Notes: a model not told the origin generated them from the letters alone. Shown: positions 7,010 to 15,828, counted from the stretch's first letter. The stretch: DNA of 34,888 bases from Bacillota bacterium (GCA_023436245.1 JAEZJZ010000033.1:1-34888); one strand, 5' to 3'. Program-made: numbers and translations.

Positions 7010-8773
7010 TTAGGCCTCCTTGGTCATGGCAATTGGCAAGGTAAAGGTGACCCTGGTGCCTTTGCCGACTTCACTGTCAATCCAGATGCGCCCCTGATGC
7101 GCTTCTACGGATTGCTGGGCGATGGACAACCCCAGTCCGGTGCCGCCCAGTTGCCGCGAGCGGGCTTTGTCCACTCGGTAGAAGCGCTCGAAGATGCGCG
7201 GCAGGTCCTCCTTCGGGATTCCAGTACCATTATCTTGGACGATAACCGCAACTTCTTGTTCCAGCACCTGCAACGAGATATCGATGACGCCGCCGAACTG
7301 CGTATACTTGACTGCATTGCTGACGATATTGACCAAAACCTGCTCAATTTGGTCCCGATTGATCGCCACCGGAGGCACTTCTTCGGGCAGATTGGTGGTC
7401 AGGCGCTGGCCATTGTGCTGAGCATTGACCAGCATACGATCCGCCACTTCAACTACCAGCTCGTCCAGGTAGGCAGTCTGTAGCTTCAGTTTTTCCTGTT
7501 GATGTTCCAAGGTAGTGAGCATCAGCAAATCCTTCACCAGTCGGTTCATGCGATCTGCTTCTTCGTGTACAGTGGTCAGGAAGCTGCCGGCCAACGTACG
7601 ATCTTCAAGAGCGCCGTCCAACAAGGTTTCCACATAGCTGATGATTGTGGTCAGGGGAGTCTTCAGCTCATGCGAGACATTGGCGACAAAGTCGCGGCGC
7701 ATCTGATCCAGGCGACTCTGTTCGGTCATGTCCTGCAGCACCAGCACGACGCCGCTCAACTGCTGACCGGAGCTGCTGAACGGAGCCAAATAGGCCTGGA
7801 GCACCAACTGCCCCAGCTGTAGTTCGCGCACGCAAGGGGCGGAACTGATCACCTCTGCAGCCCGGCCGAGTCCCAGCTTGCCTAGAACATCTGCGAGCGA
7901 GAACTGCTCGCCAAGCTCCAAGAGCTCAACGGCCTTCGGGTTGATATGTATCAACCGCTCATTCCGGTCCAGGGCCACAACGCCGTTGGACATGTACCCA
8001 AGCACAGCCTCGAGCTTGCTCTTTTCGTTGGCCATGCCGTGTAAGCTCTCTCTCAACTCGCCGGAAAGATAATTGAACACCTCGGCCAAGCGGCCAACCT
8101 CGTCCCGCGAGCGCACCCTGACACTGATGTCAAAGTTGCCGGTCGCCAGTTGCTCGGCTTGCGAGGTAATCTCCAGAATGGGTTGGGTAATCGTGCGCGC
8201 CGAAGCTAAGCCGAGGATGGTGACCACGATGATGGCCAGCAGGGTAGCGGTAAGCAGCATGCTGCGGATCCGGGCCAGAGTCTCGTTGACGCCAGTCAAG
8301 GGCTTCATCAAGAAAATGGCGCCGATCGTCTGGCCTTCCACTTCGCCGCTGGCGCTGATGGCCATGGTCAGGTACTCCATATCGTGTTGTTGCTGTTTGA
8401 CAGTGTCAACAAAGGGGCCGCCGTCTGGGTTGGTCACCAGTTGACTGACCGGCCAGTTGACCAAAAGGTTGTCTCCAGGCTCAATGCCGATCTCAGGACC
8501 GTATACAGCAATCGCCTGCATCCACTGATCAAGCAGGACCAGGTCCGACTCTCCGTCTTCCACAAAGCCGAGCACGGCCGCTGCCCCAATCAGGTCATCT
8601 TCGTTGAGCAGTTGTTGATCTCGGAGCAAGCTGCCCCGCATCTCCAGATCCTTGCTCTCATTGTCGATGTAGTAGGCACGCAACTGATCCAGAAGATAAA
8701 CGCTGACCAGGATCATGGCCAGCACGATTAACAGGACCTGGATGGCGACGATGCGCCACTGTATGCTGCGCAT
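7010..8773 (-). CDS. walK: Sensor histidine kinase WalK
   Basis: WalK senses cell-wall state and phosphorylates WalR, controlling autolysins and wall synthesis. The 587-residue order is the usual one: membrane segment 1 (about 8-28), extracytoplasmic domain, membrane segment 2 (about 172-192), HAMP (about 193-245), PAS (about 255-350), HisKA with the phosphoacceptor His368 in NVSHELKTPL, and a HATPase domain. The last shows the N box NIVSNAVKY, DNGTGIPKED and GTGLGLSI. The gene starts 3 bases after walR, which indicates coupling. Confidence 0.95.
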   Translation of the reverse strand: MRSIQWRIVAIQVLLIVLAMILVSVYLLDQLRAYYIDNESKDLEMRGSLLRDQQLLNEDDLIGAAAVLGFVEDGESDLVLLDQWMQAIAVYGPEIGIEPGDNLLVNWPVSQLVTNPDGGPFVDTVKQQQHDMEYLTMAISASGEVEGQTIGAIFLMKPLTGVNETLARIRSMLLTATLLAIIVVTILGLASARTITQPILEITSQAEQLATGNFDISVRVRSRDEVGRLAEVFNYLSGELRESLHGMANEKSKLEAVLGYMSNGVVALDRNERLIHINPKAVELLELGEQFSLADVLGKLGLGRAAEVISSAPCVRELQLGQLVLQAYLAPFSSSGQQLSGVVLVLQDMTEQSRLDQMRRDFVANVSHELKTPLTTIISYVETLLDGALEDRTLAGSFLTTVHEEADRMNRLVKDLLMLTTLEHQQEKLKLQTAYLDELVVEVADRMLVNAQHNGQRLTTNLPEEVPPVAINRDQIEQVLVNIVSNAVKYTQFGGVIDISLQVLEQEVAVIVQDNGTGIPKEDLPRIFERFYRVDKARSRQLGGTGLGLSIAQQSVEAHQGRIWIDSEVGKGTRVTFTLPIAMTKEA

Positions 8774-8776
8774 GCC

Positions 8777-9469
8777 CTACATCTCCCGCGAGTAGTAGCC
8801 TACCCCACGCTTCATCAGGATGTAGTCGGGTTGACTGGGGTCATCCTCCACCTTCTCGCGCAACCGCCGCACGGTCACGTCCACTGTGCGCACGTGGCCA
8901 AAGTAATCGTAGCCCCAGACCTCTTTCAGCAGATGCTCGCGATCAAACACTTTCCCCGGGCTGAGCAAAAGGTATTTCAACAGTTCGAACTCTCGCACCG
9001 TCAGGTCGATCACTTCGCCCCGCTTGGTCACTTCATATTTGGTCAGGTTGATTTCCAGCTCTCCTAAGCGAAGGCTGGCCGGGGCAAGCGAGTCAGTGGA
9101 CAGCGTGTTGGCTCGCCTGAGCGCGGCCTTCACGCGGGCTACCAGTTCGCGGGGGCTGAACGGCTTGGTGATGTAATCATCTGCTCCCAGCTCCAACCCA
9201 TGGATCTTGTCCGTCTCCGTCTCTTTGGCCGTGACCATCAAGATCGGAACACTCATGGAACTGCGCAGGTGCTTGCAGACTTCAAACCCATTCAGCTTGG
9301 GCAGCATGATGTCCAGCAGCACCAAATCGGGCCGCTGCCGCACAGCTTTGTCCAGGGCCTCACGCCCATCAAACGCCAGCTCCACGCAGTAGCCCTCTTT
9401 TTCGAGGTTATACTTGACGATATCGGCGATTGGCTTTTCGTCTTCGACTACCAAAATCAGTTGCGGCAC
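8777..9469 (-). CDS. walR: Response regulator WalR
   Basis: An OmpR-family regulator of 230 residues with an N-terminal receiver and a C-terminal winged helix. The receiver holds the acidic pair at about 10-11 (VVEDEKP), the phosphoacceptor Asp53 (LLDIMLP) and the conserved Lys in DYITKPFSP. The winged helix ends with DVTVRRLREKVEDDP. I chose the GTG at 9469, giving VPQLILVVED, because AAAGGGGG stands 8 bases upstream. A longer frame to 9505 adds 12 residues not seen in WalR. It is the first gene of the wal operon, 107 bases downstream of the U32 peptidase gene. Confidence 0.95.
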   Translation of the reverse strand: MPQLILVVEDEKPIADIVKYNLEKEGYCVELAFDGREALDKAVRQRPDLVLLDIMLPKLNGFEVCKHLRSSMSVPILMVTAKETETDKIHGLELGADDYITKPFSPRELVARVKAALRRANTLSTDSLAPASLRLGELEINLTKYEVTKRGEVIDLTVREFELLKYLLLSPGKVFDREHLLKEVWGYDYFGHVRTVDVTVRRLREKVEDDPSQPDYILMKRGVGYYSREM

Positions 9470-9576
9470 CGCCCTGTCCCCCTTTGCAGACCGAGACCAG
9501 GCCAACCCGATCCGGTTCTCCCACTATTCACAATGATTCTCTATCTATTTTCCTATTTCCTGCCGGTAATGCTTGG

Positions 9577-11931
9577 TTACTGTACTCCCCGCCGCCAATG
9601 CCCGCGGGTAATTCCCTCTGGAAATAGGCGACTGAGCTGTTCACGCGCTTCCTCTGTGGAGCCCTGCTGCCAGACCGACCGATAGCAAGCCAAAATCTGT
9701 GTGGCACGATGCGCCGGCTCCAGCTCCAGGTCAATCATCAGTTCGCTGACCCCTGAGCGCAGCAATTCGGGCAACTGATCTATCAAAGAGAGCACCTGGC
9801 TATTATACAAGTGACTGCGACAGGTCGCGTCGCCAATCAGTGGGAATCGGTAGCCCTTACGGTCGACCAGCAGCTCCCGCTGCCCGAAGCAACCGTGCCC
9901 GTCTGCCTGGCAGCGCTGGTTCGCTCCCAGCAGGCACTGCTCGTGTACCATCAACAACTGCCGCGCATGAATCTTCAGAGCAAGTTTTTGCCCCTGTGCG
10001 CGGAGCAAAGCCAGTGCCTCGGCCCGATTTAGCTCCGGAGACAAGTACGCGCTCTCTGCGTCCTGCACCGCTGTCAGGAAAAGCTCGTTCATGGCGTTCA
10101 TACCGGGGCCGAGGACAAAGGGCAGCCCCAGGCTTCTGGCCAGGGAGACTCCGCCCCAATTGGACACATATAGTCCAGCCGCCTCTGCTTGGGACAAGGC
10201 CTCCTGCCAGCGCGGCTCTGCGTCAGGATGGATGATGCGAGGTAGACGCAAGTAGCAGGTGGCGCCCACCTGCTCCGACTCCCGCTTGGCGGAACAGTAG
10301 TCCCCAACCGCCTCAGCCGGGTCGGCAAAGAGATGGCGTGCCGCTCCGTAGTAGACCCGCTCTGGGCTCAGGCAGAGTGCTTCCGCCAATGAATCGTGGT
10401 CTGCCACAGCCACGGCCAGCCTGGCCTTCTTGCCCGGCAAACGTGGCGCTGGCGGCAGCTCCACCGCTGCCGGTAGTTGCTCCGGCTGTCCCCACAGCAA
10501 CTCCGCCAACTCATCCAGAGCCCGACGCCGGCAAAGATTGATCTCGCTCACCGGAAGAGACAAGCCAGCTACGAGATCAGCCTGCAGGTCCCCGGAAGTG
10601 AAGCCGCTGTCTCCGGTCTTGTCCAACTGACGCCTGAGTAGGCCCAGGTCAATCGCCCGATTGATGGCGGCCTCAGGCAAACGATCGCCACTCACTTGCA
10701 CCGAATGGCCGTGGGCACTGGCGGTCACCTGTAGAGGCATTTCGGCGCTTACCCGCACCCGCCAGTCGACTTGCACGGGCTCGGGCACAAAGCGGCTGAC
10801 CAGGTCTGCCGCCCACTGCTCTTGCTTCGTGCTCTGCAACCGATAGAGCAACTGCCCTGGCTTGAGCTGCAGGCCGGCCAAAGCGGACGGGGCGCCATCG
10901 CTCTGGACTCGGAGTTCATCACCCGAGCCGGTACGCAAGATGTCTCCGGACTGCAGGTCATGCCAGATCTCCAGCCTTCCGTTCGTCTGCACCTTCCCCA
11001 CGGCCAAACCGAGATTGCCGGGAGTATCCGTAGTCAGCAAGTCTCGGCCCGGTTTTCCCAGGAAATATCCGCTAGTGAAGCCCCGGTTGAACGCCTGCAG
11101 CAGCTCGTTTTGCACATCGCCCCAGTCTGGAATCGGACGGCCGGCCAGCCAGCAGTCAATCGCTCGCCGATAGCTGCCGACCACGGCGGCCACGTAAGCC
11201 GGCCGCTTCAGCCTCCCTTCAATTTTCAGTGCGTCCAGGCCAAGCCCAAGCAGCTGCGGCAACTCGGAATAGAGGCAAAGGTCTTTCGGGCTCTGCAGAT
11301 AACCGGACTGCCCCTCAGCCAACCGGTAGGGCAAACGGCAAATCTGTGCACATTGCCCCCGATTGCCGCTGCGTCCGCCAGTCAGGCTGGAAAGCAAGCA
11401 TTGACCAGAGTAGGCAATACAAAGCGCGCCGTGCAGAAAAGCCTCCAGCCCCAGATTGCTCTGCTGGCGTATCTTCCGAATCTCAGGTAGTGCCAGTTCC
11501 CGCGCCAGCACTACTCGGCTGATCCCAAGCGCCTCCATCGCCTGCACTCCGGCAAGATTGTGGATGGTCAGCTGCGTGCTGGCGTGCAGTTCAAGTTGTG
11601 GCGTAGTCTCTCTGGCCAGCGCAATCAGGCCCGGGTCCTGTACAATGGCAGCGTCCACCCCAAGGTTATGGATCTCCCGCAGGAAGGCTGCCGCCGCCGG
11701 CAGTTCGGCGGATTTCAGCAGCGTGTTCACAGTCACGTAAACTTTAGCTCCCACCCGATGGGCTAGTCGCACGGCCTCGCGCAGATCCGAGGCATCGAAG
11801 TTTTGAGCCGACTGCCTGGCATTGAACTGTTTGCCACCCAAGTAGACAGCATCGGCTCCAGCCGCCAATGCCGCCTTCAATGCATCCATTGACCCGGCGG
11901 GAGCCATCAATTCCGGCCGCTTAATCATCAC
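9577..11931 (-). CDS. U32 family peptidase with DUF3656 region
   Basis: The 784-residue protein begins PELMAPAGSMDALKAALAAG, the signature of the U32 (collagenase-like) family. The family's EAFLHGALCIAYSGQCLLSS block lies near residue 165. It is followed by Cys residues (QCAQICRLPYR), as in members that may bind iron-sulfur clusters. The middle section corresponds to DUF3656, present in long U32 proteins. Relatives such as RlhA, TrhP and UbiU hydroxylate RNA or quinones, so true protease activity is doubtful. The start overlaps the GHKL-like gene by 4 bases (ATGA). It is the last gene of the DUF1576 cassette. Confidence 0.9.
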   Translation of the reverse strand: MMIKRPELMAPAGSMDALKAALAAGADAVYLGGKQFNARQSAQNFDASDLREAVRLAHRVGAKVYVTVNTLLKSAELPAAAAFLREIHNLGVDAAIVQDPGLIALARETTPQLELHASTQLTIHNLAGVQAMEALGISRVVLARELALPEIRKIRQQSNLGLEAFLHGALCIAYSGQCLLSSLTGGRSGNRGQCAQICRLPYRLAEGQSGYLQSPKDLCLYSELPQLLGLGLDALKIEGRLKRPAYVAAVVGSYRRAIDCWLAGRPIPDWGDVQNELLQAFNRGFTSGYFLGKPGRDLLTTDTPGNLGLAVGKVQTNGRLEIWHDLQSGDILRTGSGDELRVQSDGAPSALAGLQLKPGQLLYRLQSTKQEQWAADLVSRFVPEPVQVDWRVRVSAEMPLQVTASAHGHSVQVSGDRLPEAAINRAIDLGLLRRQLDKTGDSGFTSGDLQADLVAGLSLPVSEINLCRRRALDELAELLWGQPEQLPAAVELPPAPRLPGKKARLAVAVADHDSLAEALCLSPERVYYGAARHLFADPAEAVGDYCSAKRESEQVGATCYLRLPRIIHPDAEPRWQEALSQAEAAGLYVSNWGGVSLARSLGLPFVLGPGMNAMNELFLTAVQDAESAYLSPELNRAEALALLRAQGQKLALKIHARQLLMVHEQCLLGANQRCQADGHGCFGQRELLVDRKGYRFPLIGDATCRSHLYNSQVLSLIDQLPELLRSGVSELMIDLELEPAHRATQILACYRSVWQQGSTEEAREQLSRLFPEGITRGHWRRGVQ

Positions 11932-12293
11932 TTGTCACCATGTTTGCGGCGATAAACAGTCAGCCGGTTGCCGTTGGTAACACTTACTTCTAGTTCGGCT
12001 CGATCGACCATCATGCCAAGCATGTTCATGCTGGTGCCAGCATGGCTCTCACCCAGCAACACTCCGTAGTAAGTCTCCAGTTCATCCCGCCGACCCGAGT
12101 TGAGCTGCGCCAGCAGGTCTTGTTGCTCAGCTTGATTGTGTCGCGCTCCGTCATCCTGCACGACAATCCTAGTCTCGTCAGGTAGGTCGGCTATTTCCGC
12201 CGATATTCTGCCAGCACCACGCCTAGCAGCCTGCTGCAGCATTTCGTCCAGAATTCGCTGCACTTTTTCCATATCCTGAATCAGAATAACCAC
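11928..12293 (-). CDS. Small GHKL/HATPase-like protein
   Basis: The 121-residue protein resembles the ATP-binding domain of anti-sigma factors and histidine kinases. RIVVQDDGA (about 47-55) fits the G1 box. GTSMNMLGMMVDRAELEVSV (about 86-105) fits the G2 region and its following helix and strand, and TVYRRK fits the last strand. The N-box position reads EMLQQAARRGA, with Gln where the metal-binding Asn is expected, so ATP binding may be weakened. No kinase dimerisation domain is present. It lies between the DUF1576 and U32 genes with gaps of 3 bases and a 4-base overlap. The function is unknown; M8 is an alternative start. Confidence 0.6.
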   Translation of the reverse strand: MVILIQDMEKVQRILDEMLQQAARRGAGRISAEIADLPDETRIVVQDDGARHNQAEQQDLLAQLNSGRRDELETYYGVLLGESHAGTSMNMLGMMVDRAELEVSVTNGNRLTVYRRKHGDK

Positions 12294-12296
12294 TCC

Positions 12297-13541
12297 TTAA
12301 TCATGACGTCGGCCAAAACCATTGGCCAAAGCGACGATAATCATGGCCACCACACCGCCCGAGAAACCGTTGTTATAGAGGTTGAGCCCACCATGTAGCC
12401 AGCCGACATGCATCACCATGGACAGGTGCAAGTATCCGGCAACTAAGCCCAACAAAGGGCCATAGGTGCTGCTGATGGGCGCGATGCCAGTCACGAACAG
12501 CGCAGCCAACATGGGGCCCGGTTCGGTTGCCCGCCAGATTTTGAGCAGCGTGGCTAAGTAGACTCCCACCATCGGGGGGATGATGTTCCGCGGATGCTTG
12601 CCGAAAGCCGCAAACCCCAGCATGGTAAACAGCGCGCCCAGTGTGGGACCGTTCAGCCTGCCACCCACCAGTAGAATATAGCAGAACCCGATTAGGCTGA
12701 CCAGCGACATGTTCATCAGCGTAGCTGGAAGCCCTTCCAAGGCCACAAAGTCCGTCACCAGAGCACCGGGGTGCCGCACCAGCTGCCCCAGGCGGCGCCA
12801 GGCAGTCGGTTCCAGCACGACGGCAACCAGGAGGAAGCTGGCGAAATACAGGCCGAAGACGATCGCCAGAGGCAGGTGATGCTCTTCTGTCCAAATCAAT
12901 GGCTGTGTTCCAGCTACCCCATATGCACGCAGTTGGGCGGTGAGCAAGGTGCCGATGAACCCGGCAGTGAAGCCCACATTGTACAGCAGGAGACCTTGGT
13001 GCAGATGGATCAAGTGTTTTGCGAGTGCCGGTACGGCCAACCCGGCCAGGATCCCAGCCAGGACCCCAAGCGGTAGCCCCCAGCCGTAGCCGAACGCAAA
13101 CTGGCTGACCACGGGGGATAGAGACGTCCCGAAGAGCGCAATCAGTACGTACTGCTGAAAGCTTTCCCGGCGATAGCGCGCGAAGAGATACACCCCCAGG
13201 ATGATCGGGGGAACATTTACTATGTTCTTCCCGAAGAAGGAGAACCCAACCATGGTGAAGACCGCGGCCATGGCAGGTCCGGTGATGGGAGTGCGCGTCC
13301 AACCCAACAACAGCACGCCAAGCGCACCAACCAGTGCCGCGTTGATCATCGATGCGCGCGGCCCCCCGGTACCCAAATAGTCATTGATCAGCACGTCCGG
13401 ACTGACGATGATGCCGCGAAGCCCCGTGACAACCGGCACCTGATCGGTCCACAACACCCCGATGAGCAGCAGGACCGCCACACTGGCAAATAGCACCCAC
13501 TTTGCCTGGTATTCCGCTTTGCCTAGGTCAGTAATTCTCAA
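12297..13541 (-). CDS. DUF1576 integral membrane protein
   Basis: The 414-residue protein is almost wholly hydrophobic, with about ten membrane segments, and fits the DUF1576 family of unknown function. An internal repeat is visible: FTMVGFSFFGKN...PPIILGVYL (about 95-120) and FTMLGFAAFGKH...PPMVGVYL (about 300-325). Each copy is preceded by GPxxxA. This suggests two homologous halves, as in many transporters. The start is TTG, with GGTGG about 6 bases upstream. It is the first gene of a three-gene cassette with the GHKL-like protein and U32 peptidase. A transport role is inference only. Confidence 0.82.
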   Translation of the reverse strand: MRITDLGKAEYQAKWVLFASVAVLLLIGVLWTDQVPVVTGLRGIIVSPDVLINDYLGTGGPRASMINAALVGALGVLLLGWTRTPITGPAMAAVFTMVGFSFFGKNIVNVPPIILGVYLFARYRRESFQQYVLIALFGTSLSPVVSQFAFGYGWGLPLGVLAGILAGLAVPALAKHLIHLHQGLLLYNVGFTAGFIGTLLTAQLRAYGVAGTQPLIWTEEHHLPLAIVFGLYFASFLLVAVVLEPTAWRRLGQLVRHPGALVTDFVALEGLPATLMNMSLVSLIGFCYILLVGGRLNGPTLGALFTMLGFAAFGKHPRNIIPPMVGVYLATLLKIWRATEPGPMLAALFVTGIAPISSTYGPLLGLVAGYLHLSMVMHVGWLHGGLNLYNNGFSGGVVAMIIVALANGFGRRHD

Positions 13542-13611
13542 TCTCTACCACCGCCCAAACTTAGTATTGTCACCCCGGTGGCCATACACTTACCGCGGTT
13601 GCACGCAAATT

Positions 13612-13638
13612 GGGGCAGCGACCTGCCGTCGCTGCCCC
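13612..13638 (-). terminator. Hairpin downstream of the M23 peptidase gene
   Basis: A perfect 11-base-pair GC-rich stem (13612-13622 with 13628-13638) has a 5-base loop. It lies 15 bases past the stop codon of the M23 gene. On the minus strand it is followed by AATTTGC, so its T tract is poor. Confidence 0.6.
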
Positions 13639-13652
13639 GTTTGTCTCACTGG

Positions 13653-15086
13653 CTATTTGAAATAGTTCATCGGGTTCACCTGTGACCCGTTCTTGATCAC
13701 TTCAAAGTGGACATGTGGCCCCGTAGCGTTGCCAGTCTGTCCAATTTTGGCGATTGTCTGTCCCTTGCTCACCTTCTGGCCCCTGGAAACGAGCAGCTTT
13801 GAGCAATGCGCATAGAGTGTATGGAAGCCGTTGCCGTGGTCAACTTGCACCACATAGCCGTAACTTGTCCTCCAACCGGAAAAGACCACTTTGCCGTCAT
13901 CAGCAGCATAAATGGGTGTGCCCTGGGCTGCCCCGATGTCCACTGCCCGATGCACCTTTCCCCAGCGCCAGCCGTAACCGGAGGTCACCCGACCGTTGGT
14001 CGGCCAGATGAAGTTCCCTGTTCCCTGCACCTGCGCCTGCTTTGTGCCTCGCTTGACGACCGCTTCCACCGGATCTGAGACCCGCTTGGTACTAATTATC
14101 TGCTTATCTACTACTTGATCGTTCACGGTGGTGACGACAGCGGTAACCTCTTTCACCCCGTTCTTGCCCGGGGTCACCGTCTTCGTCTGCCAGTTCCACA
14201 TGGAGCTATCGTTGACATAACGAGTGGTGTACGGGATCGACTCTTTCGCAACCACTTCGGCAGTCTCCTGCACGTGTACGAACGGCTCGGAAACCGTGAG
14301 GTTCAACGCCTGCCCAATCTGCAGGCGAGTCGGCTTGATCCCGGGGTTAGCTGCCGTCAGGGTGCTCACCGATACCCCGCGAGAGACAGCTATGCCTGAT
14401 AGCGTGTCGCCCCGGGAGACGACGTACCTGGTTTGGCTGCTCTTGCCCTCAAGCAAAATGCTCTTGGCAGTATCCGCGTCCACCAAACGATCCACGGTAA
14501 CAGCCTTGGCAATGACCTCTACCTTCTCGGCCAGACTGACCGACAATTGCTTAAAGGATGCATACTGTTTGGCCAACCGCTCGCCGACGCTCTCCTGAAT
14601 CTCTGCCAGCAACGCCTCGGCAGTGGCACTATCCTTCAAGGCCACCACTTCTTGCCCGTCGACGATGATCACAGCAGCCTGCGTGCCCCAATTCAGGCGG
14701 TCATTCAAAATGAGTTGCAGATCGTTCAAATCCTGAGCCGGCACGCCGAAGCTGCGAGCTACTTGCACGTCATTGAGCATGGATAGTTCGGAGCCATAGG
14801 TCTCCTTATTGATGGCATCCATCTCTGACACATAGCGAATCACCGCTTGCTTGTCATTCACCGCGCCCAAGAACTCGCCGTCAATTAGAATCTGATACTG
14901 GTTCGTCAGTTGCATCGCGATGGATAGACAGACAAGAGAGAGCATCCCAGGAATAACCCCGGGCTTGTCGGCAATCTGCTGTAGCCTCTTCTGAGCAGGA
15001 GACTTGCTCCAGCCAGCGATGATGTTCTTGCCCAATTTGGGCAACTCGAGTAGTTGTTCCTTCCACGGAGGAGTCACGGAACACAT
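13653..15086 (-). CDS. M23 family metallopeptidase with LysM and G5 domains
   Basis: A wall-associated endopeptidase of about 477 residues. A cytoplasmic tail and one membrane segment (about 46-62) come first. A region of about 150 residues is followed by LysM (about 221-264, RYVVSRGDTLSGIA), G5 (about 268-346) and M23 (about 375-470). Zinc ligands are visible as His380 and Asp384 (HRAVD) and His459 and His461 (HVHFE). The tail resembles SpoIIQ-like and other DipM-type enzymes. GGAGG lies only 2 bases before the ATG at 15086; GTG codons at 15089 and 15077 are alternatives. Residue numbers count from the GTG at 15089. Wall peptidases are common WalR targets, but no WalR box was confirmed here. 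Confidence 0.9.
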   Translation of the reverse strand: MCSVTPPWKEQLLELPKLGKNIIAGWSKSPAQKRLQQIADKPGVIPGMLSLVCLSIAMQLTNQYQILIDGEFLGAVNDKQAVIRYVSEMDAINKETYGSELSMLNDVQVARSFGVPAQDLNDLQLILNDRLNWGTQAAVIIVDGQEVVALKDSATAEALLAEIQESVGERLAKQYASFKQLSVSLAEKVEVIAKAVTVDRLVDADTAKSILLEGKSSQTRYVVSRGDTLSGIAVSRGVSVSTLTAANPGIKPTRLQIGQALNLTVSEPFVHVQETAEVVAKESIPYTTRYVNDSSMWNWQTKTVTPGKNGVKEVTAVVTTVNDQVVDKQIISTKRVSDPVEAVVKRGTKQAQVQGTGNFIWPTNGRVTSGYGWRWGKVHRAVDIGAAQGTPIYAADDGKVVFSGWRTSYGYVVQVDHGNGFHTLYAHCSKLLVSRGQKVSKGQTIAKIGQTGNATGPHVHFEVIKNGSQVNPMNYFK

Positions 15087-15332
15087 CACCTCCAGTCGAT
15101 TGTAACCAGTTCGTAACTTTCGTCACGTGGTTAGCAGAATCCTGCTACTTATGACCAGTCCTATCACATTTTATTCTCTATAGACGAAATATGCGACTAC
15201 AGCGCGTCCTCTGACCAAAATGGGCGGATTTCTCACTTGCGCGAACTCGCTCGCAAACCATGGGCCATTAGGGCGCTGTGGGCAGTAACTCATGAGTGAA
15301 TCTTTGAAAGGTATGATAGCCAGTGGAAATGC

Positions 15333-15358
15333 AAAAAGCCCTGCAATTGCTGCAGGGC
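15333..15358 (-). terminator. Terminator of the four-tRNA cluster
   Basis: A perfect 8-base-pair stem (15338-15345 with 15351-15358) has a 5-base loop. On the minus strand it runs into TTTTT (the complement of A15333-15337). It stands 9 bases past tRNA-Gly. The remaining intergenic DNA (15090-15332) shows nothing I can name. Confidence 0.85.
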
Positions 15359-15367
15359 CTGAAAATC

Positions 15368-15441
15368 TGGAGCGGGTGAAGGGAATCGAACCCTCGTAGC
15401 CAGCTTGGGAAGCTAGTGCTCTGCCATTGAGCTACACCCGC
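15368..15441 (-). tRNA. tRNA-Gly (anticodon CCC)
   Basis: Acceptor GCGGGTG pairs with CACCCGC. The anticodon stem CTAGC/GCTGG holds loop TTCCCAA, giving anticodon CCC. The T-arm GGTTCGATTCC and an encoded TCCA end are present. Confidence 0.95.
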
Positions 15442-15458
15442 AAACTTCGACGAAGTTG

Positions 15459-15533
15459 TGGAGCCGGTGATGGGATTTGAACCCGCGACCTGCTGATTAC
15501 GAATCAGCTGCTCTGCCACTGAGCTACACCGGC
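15459..15533 (-). tRNA. tRNA-Thr (anticodon CGT)
   Basis: Acceptor GCCGGTG pairs with CACCGGC. The anticodon stem GCTGA/TCAGC holds loop TTCGTAA, giving anticodon CGT. The T-arm GGGTTCAAATCCC and an encoded TCCA end are present. Confidence 0.95.
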
Positions 15534-15620
15534 ACACGCTTACGCATAGAAAATTGTATCACTTTGCGTGCGAAATGGCAACTGGTAGCTGCCTCCTCGC
15601 CATCCTCAGACGTAATAGAA

Positions 15621-15642
15621 CAGCCAGCCGTGCGGCTGGCTG
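15621..15642. repeat. Perfect 10-base palindrome between tRNA-Thr and tRNA-Asp
   Basis: CAGCCAGCCG (15621-15630) and its exact reverse complement (15633-15642) are separated by two bases. On the minus strand it is followed by TTCTATT. It could be a partial terminator or a processing hairpin inside the tRNA cluster. Confidence 0.7.
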
Positions 15643-15652
15643 AAATCAACAA

Positions 15653-15728
15653 TGGCGGTGCCGAAGGGAATCGAACCCTCGATCTCCGGCGTGACAGGCC
15701 GGCATGTTAACCGCTACACCACGGCACC
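15653..15728 (-). tRNA. tRNA-Asp (anticodon GTC)
   Basis: Acceptor GGTGCCG pairs with CGGCACC. The anticodon stem CCGGC/GCCGG holds loop CTGTCAC, giving anticodon GTC. The T-arm GGGTTCGATTCCC and an encoded GCCA end are present. Confidence 0.96.
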
Positions 15729-15731
15729 AGA

Positions 15732-15806
15732 TGGTGACCCCAGCGGGATTCGAACCCGCGTCGTCAGCGTGAAAGGCTGATGTGTTAACCGCTTCACTAT
15801 GGGGCC
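15732..15806 (-). tRNA. tRNA-Glu (anticodon TTC)
   Basis: Acceptor GGCCCCA pairs with TGGGGTC. The anticodon stem TCAGC/GCTGA holds loop CTTTCAC, giving anticodon TTC. The T-arm GGGTTCGAATCCC and an encoded ACCA end are present. Together with the CTC isoacceptor at 2817-2891 it covers both Glu codons. Confidence 0.95.
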
Positions 15807-15828
15807 ACGAAGGGACTCACAGTATCTA

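Noticed and set aside
9470..9505. N-terminal extension of WalR
   Set aside because: The added 12 residues have no counterpart in WalR and the GTG at 9469 has a well-placed ribosome binding site.
12373..13302. 309-codon frame inside the DUF1576 gene
   Set aside because: It is a frame-shifted shadow of a clear membrane protein, rich in His, Arg and Gly with no membrane pattern.
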